Source of the DNA: Clonostachys chloroleuca
Lineage: Eukaryota > Ascomycota > Sordariomycetes > Hypocreales > Bionectriaceae
Length of the DNA: 64,000 bases
Assembly: GCA_037952775.1 (NCBI GenBank)
Contig: JBANAY010000003.1
Coordinates: 37,138,001 to 37,202,000 of the forward strand
Direction: 5' to 3'
Positions 55,065 to 64,000 of this stretch are shown piece after piece (position 1 is the first letter of the stretch; every line of letters starts with the position of its first letter). Position numbers and translations under genes: made by a program. Under the pieces are notes generated by a model. The model was not told the origin of the DNA and made no database searches. It saw only the letters and a list, made by a program, of their open reading frames with translations.

Positions 55065-56439
55065 GGTAAAGGTAGGTAGGTTGTTTTGGTGTTGTCTTGT
55101 GTAAGTGGTTGTTGTTGTAGTAGTTGTTTTTGGATGTTGATGTTGGATCAGGATGAGTCGACAGACGGAAGAAGCTGCCTATTTATCTACAAATTGCAAG
55201 AACAAGTCCTCATTATCTTCTTCTCTTTTGATACTATTCACATGATACAAATTGCGAGCATGTGAGATTGGGATCATAGCTCACTATTGGGCGCTCGCTT
55301 TGTTGACTATTGATGTTATTGATGGGTTGGCTCAATAAGCACCCTCCACTGCCACGACCTGCGGCCCCATGACACTAACCTTCCCACCTGGAACCATCAA
55401 CTTCAACGGAAAGCTTCTAGACAATTATGAAACTTTGTGATCTTATGAAGAGCTAGAGAATATTAGGTATGGCTGGGGCATATTGATTTCAGACCGCATT
55501 GGTGAGTTGTTCATCGGGGTTTTCTCATTTTTGTCACTTCATACAAGTTCCAGTTATAGAAATCACCCATCCCATTTATATCAATTAACAAATCAGGGAT
55601 TTATGAAAGAAAGCGCGTCTGATATTGTTTTGTCAAGAAGCAATCTGTGAAGGTGGTGGGAAGCGTTGTAGGCTTGCTGCGGCGCTTGGAAGACTTGCTC
55701 CAAGTTGCCAAGCAGATTGCTGCTAGGACTAGACGGAACTTTTCGCCACAATCCTGAATAAGCTTAATTACTTACTGAGAGAACCGGATTGATTCGTGTA
55801 GATAAGTGGTAGTCTGAGAGGGATATTGAATGGCTATGCGAGGAGGTTATTGAGGTTTTATTGACACCCAAAAGAGGAAATCGGCTGGCCCTCCCCCTCC
55901 CCACGACGAATCATCAAAGACCGGCAAAACAAGCCTGAAATTGAAACAAATGATGATCTACAAAGGCTATCTGTAATTCTATCGGCCTTGATATCACGAG
56001 ACGAGCCAAGATGGGGGCGCCTCTCTCATTATAGTGCGCATCGCTTAGCCTCCATATTCACTGACAAGGCACAGGTATGTGATCCATGCCCAATTATCTC
56101 AGGTGAAAGAAAAAAAAGTCTCGAACGGTGCTTCCGACAGAATTTTGTTAGGTAGAATGTGAAGGGGAAATGCAATTATCTCTTGCTCACTCGTCTGTGG
56201 TTATTGAAGCACCTTGAGAAAAAAATAGGTAACGAACATGTCCAACGTCACTCCCGCATAGCAAATGATGCTGAAGATGTGGTTACCCTAAAGCGAACCC
56301 CGAGATCTCAAGCAAACTTGAGAATCATTCTATGGCTTACTTTTTGTGGTTGTAAGTTCGTAGTGGCTGTCAGTATGGGAAGTGAATGCGTGGGAGGAAG
56401 GCCTAATCGTGGGCGACACTACCTGGTACAGGGGACGCC
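55065..56439. other. Intergenic upstream of pheromone gene
   Basis: Holds the pheromone promoter; beyond about 55300 no gene or element is supported. Confidence 0.45.
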
Positions 56440-56659
56440 TATCCCAAGTTAACGCTCGGGAGGCCAATCCTGTGGCGAGTCTGGGTTGCGCCAGACCGTC
56501 GCAACGCGCGGAAAGGGGCTCCTCGGAGCTTAAGGTACGTGCTAATCCCATGGGAAACCATGTCTCTGTGACTAGGCCCGACAGGCCGAAGTATAGGGAG
56601 GCAGGCGGTAAAACTCCTGCTGGACCTCACTATCGCGGTTCGCCGCGGCGTGGGAAATG
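56440..56659 (+). ncRNA. Group I intron remnant (rDNA type)
   Basis: A chain of stable helices in group I order. Hairpin GTCTGG/CCAGAC (56479-56498). P4 candidate GCGCG pairing with CGTGC, enclosing P5 GCTCC/GGAGC. P6 CATGG-GAAA-CCATG. P8 GGCC-CGACA-GGCC between TGACTAG (R-like) and GAAGTATAG (S-like). P9 GCAGG/CCTGC and P9.1 CGCGG-TTCG-CCGCG. It ends in G exactly where 18S sequence resumes (CTGTGATGCCC), at the site corresponding to S1199. Left boundary uncertain; no 5' exon found. Confidence 0.68.
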
Positions 56660-56901
56660 CTGTGATGCCCTTAGATGTTCTGGGCCGCACGCGCGCCACA
56701 CTGGCGGAGCCAGCGAGTACTCCCTTGGCCGAAAGGCCTGGGTAATCTTGTTAAACTCCGCCGTGCTGGGGATAGAGCATTGCAATTATTGCTCTTCAAC
56801 GAGGAATCCCTAGTAAGCGTAAGTCATCAGCTTGCGTTGATTAGGTACGTCCCTTCCCCTTGTACACACCGCCCGTCGCTACTACCGACTAAATGGCTCA
56901 G
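56660..56901 (+). rRNA. Partial 18S rRNA (3' domain), displaced copy
   Basis: About 240 bases recognisably 18S: GATGCCCTTAGATGTTCTGG, then the CACGCGCGCCACACTGGCGG segment, AACTCCGCCGTGCTGGGGAT, AGAGCATTGCAATTATTGCT, and GTACACACCGCCCGTCGCTA near the end. It carries small differences from normal ascomycete 18S (an extra GGTA near 56844, CGACTAAATGG for CGATTGAATGG) and stops matching after GGCTCAG. No 5.8S, ITS or 28S follows, so this is a non-functional fragment outside the rDNA array. Confidence 0.85.
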
Positions 56902-58367
56902 CTGGAATCTCTCTTGGAGTGGAGAGCCATTGGACAGAGGAACAGGTGGCTGAAACTCCTCAAAGATATGCAAGGGGTTAATTGATGCTCGTATCGGTCG
57001 AATTAAGACCCTTTTAAACGCCCTGGACAAGCTTTTGGAGCATGATTTGGATGAGTTTAGAGCAGCACGGAGCCGTGAGTTTCCCCCTCCCTAAGCCAGC
57101 CGATCGCCACATCCTTGGATGTTTAGAGTCGGAGTATTAAGTAGCAGTATATGCAAAGACAAAGATGTGCAATCAAGGCAAGCTGAGTTGCGCTTGCTGG
57201 GATTTCTTCTAAAGCAAGAATTATAATGGTCTACCCCCATCAAGTCAGGTCCAAAGAAGATGACCCAGACTTTTGGCCAATTGAACACTATCTGGCTCCG
57301 ATCCTTATGGAATTTCAGTGATTCCAGCTTTCAGTCAATTGAGAGTCAGCGTACGGCCAAAGTAGTATGAGCCGGTTGAGTAACCGAAGTTGTCGTTTGC
57401 TGCCAGGGCTTAGTGAGTCTTACGGTTAGATGAAATGAAACCTTAGCTTCCATTTTTATGGCTATATCAGTATTTGAACTTAAGTAAATAGATAGCATCT
57501 TGAGCGTTTACTGTTAAAAGTTCAATTCAACTCCACTTCCCGCCAAGACCTCCGAAGACCGCCGACCTCCAGACCCTCGTATAACCACTTCCGCACGGCT
57601 TGGCCGCGAGTAATTCATTTTGCACCCGGTCAAGCTTTTGTCACTCCCTTGTCATCAAACATGGCCAAGGGAGTCTTGGCCGCCCGCTTGGCGTTGATCG
57701 GATTTGGCATGTCTCCGACAAATTGAGGCTTCAATCATCGAATCATGAATATCAAGATTCGGCCATCCAAGTCATACCCTCGAAATCTGGGCGATGATGG
57801 CTCTACTATGAGTGAGAGTCCTGATTGGTGATGCGACCAACCGGGTCGTAGCTATCAGGCGCAAGCACTACGCCTGGATATGTGTTCCGTGAGAGCTTGG
57901 ACACCTGGAATCTATAATTATTCATCAACCATGTCTATTAATACTCTAACCTACCCAAGTCAAGCTGGAAATTACTTCTGTTGAACCTCACCATCTCATG
58001 ACACCCTAGCTACACATATATATACATATGGAACATCAACAATATTAAGCTCCCCGAGACGCCAGATGAATCTCGGATGATGATTTTGGTAGATCGACCC
58101 TGTCCTCCCTCGCCACTCGATGCCTTGCCCCGCCCGTTATCGCGGCCTCCTGGAAGCTCTCAACTTCCGAGTCCGATTCTCGCTGCTCGCTCTTGACGAC
58201 GATCTCCGTTGTTGTCATTATCACCCCGTTGCTGGCAGAGCCCTCAGCAGACCTCCCGCTCGTATCGGCCCCCTCATCACCCTTGTGAGCATACGCCTGG
58301 TACGAGACATTGGGATTTCGGGAGACGCCGCCGTTCTTGGTCGTCTCTAACTCGATACCCGCGTTCG
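56902..58367. other. Intergenic
   Basis: A short protein-like stretch (RIGRIKTLLNALDKLLEH) near 56985-57065 cannot be linked to a gene. Nothing else supported. Confidence 0.4.
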
Positions 58368-59338
58368 TTATGGCGGTTCTCCCCCATACGCCGAGGATTT
58401 GTTCTGATCTCCAGAGCTGCTGTGGTCCCTATTTCCGGTGGTCATTTCCACCAACTTGTTGAGGATGTTGAACTCCATCTTCAGCTTGACGCTGTACACA
58501 AGGGCCTTATATGATGTCTGGATGTCGTACATGTTGCTGTATTCGAGCCCGAGAATTGTGATGTCGAGAAGGATGATGACCACGTTAACGACGATGAGGT
58601 GATACATGAGATTTCGCGATCGCTTCTTATTTCTCATTACGACCTGCAGTCGGCTGAGCCGTACGGTTTCGATGATGTAAAAGGCCGAGAGGATCAGTTC
58701 TTGGATGAAGAAGACAGTCACCTGGACCTTCTCGTAGATTCTAATGAACTGTAAGTATCTCTCTTCACTCTAGATGGCGATGAAAGCGCACGATGACTTA
58801 CCCGTATGGACCCACCCATTTATCAGGATCAGGTCCGTTGGCGCCGTACAGCATCACGAGAATGGGGACATGCAAAATGATGGCGTCCACGATGATTATT
58901 CCGAGAACTATCTTGAGTCGGAAGTTGGACCGCACAATCAAGTGCAGCCGAGACCATAGCACCAGTGATTGACCAGTGACCATGGCCACCCACCCGGCAC
59001 CGATGAATGTGACATAGACATAGACGATTCTCTCTGGCATGAACGACTTCAAGATGAACCCGACCGAGTAAAAGAAAATGCCGTAGGTGGACACTATAAA
59101 GGTCCAGAAGTACATTCCGGAGTGCCTCTTGAAGGAACCCCAGATGACGAAGGTGAGCTCGATGACATTATAGATGGCGATGCAGGCAAACACCAATATG
59201 ACATAGGAGTTCCTGAGAAGAGGGTTGGGGTCAGTTTCGAGTCTTGTGATGTGAAACACACTTGGAGGATGGGGTCATCATCACGTACGGGCCTGTCACC
59301 GCATGATCCCTTGCGATGCCGCTGTCCTCCCCAGCCAT
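58368..59338 (-). CDS. Seven-helix fungal membrane protein, DUF7703-like
   Basis: Three exons. Exon 1 from ATG 59338 encodes MAGEDSGIARDHAVTGP (donor GTACGT). Exon 2 (about 59215-58805) starts NSYVILVFACIAIYNVIELT after acceptor TTCTCAG. Exon 3 begins IYEKVQVTVFFIQELILSAF if the acceptor TTCATTAG is used, which keeps phase. Seven hydrophobic segments are visible, four or five in exon 2 (for example YFWTFIVSTYGIFFYSVGFI; VTFIGAGWVAMVTGQSLVLW; IVLGIIIVDAIILHVPILVM) and three in exon 3, ending in YSVKLKMEFNILNKLVEM and a short Ser/Gly-rich cytoplasmic tail. The GPYG-IYEKVQVTVF and VYSVKLKMEFN motifs match the DUF7703 family of fungal plasma-membrane proteins, whose layout recalls receptors but whose ligand and role are unknown. 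Confidence 0.75.
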
Positions 59339-62300
59339 CGCGGATTAATGAACGAATAAGGCTTGCAAACAAGTAATGAGCGGATGGCACTTGATCGAAC
59401 GTCGATCTCCAGCCTAGGACGGGAAGCGAAGAGAGTTCAATGACATTTAGAGAGCAACTCGGTATGGGCACCTGGGCCACGACTACTACTTATGCATACC
59501 ATCCACACCGGCCCCCCAAACCGTTGCCGGTTTCTGAACTCGTCCCATACCTTTCCGGGATGTCATTCGCGCGGCGATCCTTCTAGCTAGACTGCGGGAA
59601 AAATCCTTGACACCCAGCGAGATGACCGATGGGCTAGACTAGGTTATTTACCAATCGCTTCAGTTGGAGCTCCCTCCGCGGTGTTGGGAGGGCCAGGGGG
59701 AAGAACGCTTGTGCTGCATGGCTCTAATAGTCGGCACGCTGGCCCATCCTCCCAAGGAACTGCACTGTAGATCTCATTGTTCACATGCGTCGATGCCCAG
59801 AACCTCAGACATCACTAACGCGGAGTACTGACTCGTTCACCCATCTCCTTGAAAAGCTTCTAGCCCCTGCTCCATACGTTGCGGACATGTGTGCGACTTG
59901 TGACGTGTCCGAGGGGATGGGACGAGTAGATTCTGGCATAAACAGCATCCGCCTAGCAGTAAGGGGACTGGACTTTCCTGCCGAGAGGTGGCAGACGAGT
60001 GGACACGAAACAAAATCAAGGACCGGTTAATGGAGCCAAGGATGATCGTCCCTAAACGGCCGTTGAAGATGGGGGGATGGATGGAGCCGAACGAGCTCGA
60101 GCGAGGTTAGTGGCGTTCAGCTCGTTGCTCCTCGCGGTCTGTCGTGTCTAGAGCTAATTACAACTAGACCAGCCCGAGCACTTGGTTCCAAATCTGGGGA
60201 AGCCAGCCTGGCGCTAGAAAAACCAGCCCAGCAGCGCTGACGACGGGATTCTCTTCCGCCCGCGGTGGAGGCCATGATTGTCTTAGGTCGAGGCCGAAGC
60301 TAGACTGAGGATGGTAAGATATGTCAAATTTCACATCCCCAGGTCGAGAGTCACCTGCAGACGATTCGTGACCCTCTTTTTTAGCTTCATGATCGGTCCA
60401 AGAGCTGTTCGGCCTCGCAGAATACCCGAACACTGCATAGCGAGGGGTTGGTATCTTCGAGTGCTGCATTGTCCATTTTTGTCGAAGGATGTCTTATCAA
60501 TCCCGAGATATATTATACATATCTCCGTTCTTGGGGTATATTCGATGTCATCTGGCCTTCGTTATTGTATGTGTCGAATCAACATGGGTCTTCGGGTATC
60601 GGCTTTCCAGTGGTTTGGTTTGGCTAGCAATTTATTATTGCTCAGCCCAGCCCAATACTTGGCAATCCGGCCAGGGTTCCTGTGGGTTGTACACCGAAGG
60701 TACCGAGCTCGGGGAGGAACATCAACATTGCTTGATGACAATGGATATATTTGCTGGCCATCGTCGCTTGATGAGGGTTTATGATCTGCATTCTCCCTCC
60801 TCTCCGACGTAACCTCCCTCCTGGTTCTATTTTGAAATCCTGTACATGGAATATCATGAGACCTTCAAGCACCGCATTCCTCTGTGGCTTTTGAGAGATA
60901 CCGATGATTTAGTACGTAGGATTAAGTCGAACAGCCACCACCAGCTAGCCGCAGGGTGGGTGGAGCGAGGAAAATTGAGCCAAAACGCGGCTACCAATCG
61001 GCTTCCTCCAGTGACTAGACCGTTGAGACCAATACACGGTACGGAGTCTTCACTGACGGCGGTGGCTTTGAGAAAGAGACAGCTGGAACATCCCCCCTGT
61101 GGCGAAAGCCAATGGTTGCTGAAACGCGCGGCTTGGCTTAAGACGTCGATCGCTCCCAAGTCCACCACCCCAGATTTTCACGTTAAGCACCAATTAGGAA
61201 TGTTGTTATTAAAGGGGCCAGGATCAGGAAATTTCAGATATTCGGTTTTTATCGGCGTGATACATTCAAAGGTCATCAATCATTGCTCTCGTTCTACCTA
61301 GTACTAGACATTGTTCCAACCTTGGGCAAGATATTCCAATGAGTGAGCTCGGAACCTCTCGGGTTACTTTAATTTGTAGCCTTCTAAACTAGATCAGGTG
61401 ATATTGGTGCAATGCAAGAAATTAGAGTTCAGCCATTCTACTGCGCGTGGTGATTTCTCGGCACCTCCCGGCTGCTACCCAAATCTTCAACAGACAGGGA
61501 AGCCATCTGGTTTCCATGCGAGATTTTGCAATTAACCTCAATCAATAGCTTGAAAAATAGGGTGAACATGTCGTGAAGCACTACTGCTGCAAATCATCAT
61601 CTGTCATTACCACATATTCCCCCTGTATCGTCCGCAGCCTCATCGCCTGCGTGGTACCCCGACAGAATCATATTCGTTGCTGCTTGTGGACTACCTCAGG
61701 TACTGACTGGACCCTGGGAGACACAGTTATCCACTGTCACCTTCTAGTACGAAATTTGGAGAAGCTAAAAGAACAAGAATGCGCGATCTCTCGATGGTCA
61801 AGACGGGGAACAAGGCAGACGTGCTAAGTATCTGGCCGGTTTTTTCTCTCTTGGGCTTAGAAGAGCCTAGCATGGGGTAGCCATTAGTACCATTGTCGTC
61901 GGGTCAAGTTGCCTGTTATTGCTAGTTGACATATTGTGTCTAAAAAAAAAAAAAGGCTATAATGAGACTCGTGAGCCAAGAGATGCTTCTCAAGGCTCAC
62001 CCACACGAAATGCCGCTAACAAAGATAGTGAGGCCATATATCACCATATTACCATGCATGGGAAAGGTAGAGAGCCCCCATAGCCCTTCTTTTAGGGAGC
62101 ATATAAAGAAGTGCTGGCGAGGCTGGCGGCGAGGGTTGCAAGAAGTAGCGTACACCATCAGCTCTACTGAGGTGTAGTCAATACTAGGAGAAACTAGATA
62201 CCATATTACAGGCGATGTCAACACCCGTTAGAGATGGTACTTCCACAAGAGGGAGTGAGTATGCAGTGATAGAGAACCCACCCCATTTGCCTAGAGGCAA

Positions 62301-62781
62301 AGGCCAGCTTGACAGGCATTAACGTACCCGGAGCCCGCCCTAATATCGACCTGGCAATAGTTTGATCTATATAGACTAGGAAATAGCCGATATCCGGAAG
62401 CGCATGCTATCCACAATCTGTAATTATATCCACAAGCTTTGCATGGTCTAACCCAGCTCACACGTAGCCAGCACGCACAGCCAACTCGGCTGTTGACTGG
62501 TCTTATCTTGCATAGTAACTTGCGAATTTCGCTCCAGAATTTTGCTTTTTGCGGATGCGGATTTACCTTGGTGATTAAACAAAAAGTATTATACTTAGTC
62601 GCCTGATAAATCACAAACACGGTTTTGACTGTCATTCCTTCAGCCCCGTCGTCTCTTTAGCCCAGCTCGTAGGACAACCAGATAGCTTGAACAAGGGCAT
62701 GGACGTTGCATGCCTTGTAATTTTCCCAAGTTGCTCCACCTTAGCGACGAAATGATGTGGATGATGTTGGGCATCCTGTGT
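59339..62781. other. Gene-poor stretch
   Basis: 3.4 kb. ORFs near 60311-60784 and 60846-61301 have no domain, signal peptide or consistent splicing and are probably fortuitous. A run of 14 A lies near 61940. No RNA gene or transposon recognised. Confidence 0.4.
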
Positions 62782-62990
62782 CTAGTTGAGTCGTCTTTTC
62801 TGTCGGAGCATCGTCTGTCTCGCCGATGGCTTTAGCGCTGCGGTCTGCCTCGCTGATGGTTTCTGCACCACTGTCTGCCTAGCTGATGGCTTATGTGCTG
62901 CTGTTTCCCGAGCTAGTTCCTTCTGGACTGCCGTTTGCCTGGATGATGGCTTCTGTGCCGCTGTTTGCCTTGACGAGGGCATTGGGTCGA
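62782..62990 (-). repeat. Minisatellite encoding 11-residue repeats
   Basis: Six tandem copies of a roughly 33-base unit. On the minus strand the frame is open and encodes the 11-residue unit KPSARQTAAQ plus one, with variants KPSSRQTAVQ and KELARETAAH, ending LRQKRRLN and a stop at 62782. The frame continues upstream without an obvious start or signal peptide (VDPMPSSRQT). The unequal copies with conserved frame suggest a remnant or exon of a repeat-containing protein; no complete gene could be built. Confidence 0.6.
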
Positions 62991-64000
62991 CGAAGGCTCG
63001 AGAGCTGCGAGTGGTTGTATTGTATTGCTGACTTCAACTAGTCGATACAACTTGAAAATTCATGTGTCTGGGACCGATGAAGAATAATTCGACAGAGAAA
63101 ATGACGCCTATCTATAATCCTCTCGCGGAAGGGCCGGACGCAGCTGCATTCAATCGCATTCCACAGCCTTCTACGTCGGCCCACCGCATGATTTTGAAGT
63201 CATATTGATCTAAACTCCTGCATCAGTAACGATGCTTAAAGGCAATACTAATGGCATGTATCCAATTTACGGACCGGGACATCATGAGGTAGCTAGCAGA
63301 AACATCTTTAATTTTCTCATATCTAAAACCCTGCTCCGAAATGCATGTGAGCCGTGATTTGCGCCTAGGTTAAGGTTCATGCGGCTCGTAGAGTGATGGT
63401 GATTCGACAGTACGGGAGCCTAAGTCGATAGTATTGTATTCTCCTTGCCCCAGATTTTGTGATCAGGAGATCTGTGAGCTTTGACGTCGACGTTGGTCAT
63501 CTCAAGCCTGCAAGCCTTTTGGGCACATGATTGTAAGAGGGCGAAACGGGAGACAAGACGAAAGAAGAGGTAAAACAAAGAAAAAGTGTCGCTGATAGCG
63601 ATAATTGGCATTCGATACACAGGAGTATATATGTAAATTGGAATTCAATTGGTATACAGTCATTGATAGCGCATGGATTTCGTCGCTTTTGTTGGTGATC
63701 TTCTGCGTCACGCCAGGTCTTGGAGAATCATTGTCTATGTCCTCATTTAGATTGATATGTCCGTGATTGACCTCGAGTTTTTATCAATTAGTAGATTGCA
63801 GTGCATTACAACGACACAACCCTCGACTTTTGTTGTTATAGGGGAAACAAAGAGCAAATGCTTACCCAGTTCATGGCAAGCTTGCATGCTCCCGGGTATG
63901 ATTGACAATACGGTCTCTGCCGGCAGCGAAACAGGTTTTCCCTTTCAGGATATTTAAGTGTGCCAAAATGTCTGCAATTCGGTGTGACCAGGCCAAAGGC
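62991..64000. other. Window end, no gene supported
   Basis: Short ORFs only. The AT-rich sequence to the window end shows no recognised element. Confidence 0.4.

Noticed and set aside
54506..55069. Long ORFs on both strands over the pheromone gene rich in GSG/SAS or PTRGAL repeats
   Set aside because: Alternative-frame readings of the pheromone repeats.
60311..61301. Two ORFs of about 150 residues in the right-hand gene-poor part
   Set aside because: No start context, domain, signal peptide or splicing that makes them better than chance.
1..64000. CRISPR arrays, insertion sequences or bacterial operons
   Set aside because: No regularly spaced repeats, transposase motifs or terminal inverted repeats were found; the sequence is eukaryotic.

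Overview
The window is nuclear DNA of a filamentous ascomycete, most likely a Hypocreales-type Sordariomycete. Evidence: spliceosomal introns with GTAAGT/GTATGT donors and CTRAC-type branch sites; an alpha-class mating pheromone precursor with four copies of WCTRIGQPCW; fungus-specific families (DUF3632-like, DUF7703-like, GMC oxidoreductase, TSL1/TPS3-type trehalose subunit); and an 18S rRNA fragment of Hypocreales type. I could not fix the genus. No CRISPR, operon or bacterial feature is present.

Left part (1-15 kb) is accessory in character and gene-poor. It holds a decayed TPR-like gene, a small protein with bacterial-looking LPxxLxVGGDL repeats, a secreted GMC oxidoreductase, a four-helix membrane protein of anthrone-oxygenase (DUF1772) type, a secreted precursor carrying three lysine-rich repeats bounded mostly by Kex2 sites, two multi-exon genes that I rebuilt by splicing (an RGG-tailed protein and a small secreted K/P/A-rich protein), and a DUF3632-like gene.

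The middle (15-53 kb) is mostly core genome: F-box protein, Mx-like dynamin GTPase, the Golgi protein KSH1 (four small exons), the meiotic MutS homolog MSH4, a FAR1-like polyQ DNA-binding protein, a 6.7 kb stretch without supported genes, the trehalose regulatory subunit, an intron-containing tRNA-Ala(AGC), an extraordinarily intron-dense GMP synthase (21 introns in my model), a membrane-anchored hypothetical protein, two MC-starting Cys-rich small proteins, a branched-chain aminotransferase, a PEBP-family protein, a PI-specific phospholipase C and a DUF1993 protein.

The right part (53-64 kb) is gene-poor: the pheromone precursor, a displaced 18S rRNA fragment with a structured group I intron remnant, a seven-helix DUF7703-like protein, and a minisatellite encoding 11-residue repeats.

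The aminotransferase and the dynamin, both conserved genes, are broken by indels in G/C runs or GC-rich sequence. This looks more like sequence error than decay, and it lowers confidence in calling other frameshifted loci pseudogenes. The most interesting items are the cationic-repeat precursor, the intron-dense GMP synthase and the ectopic 18S/group I intron.
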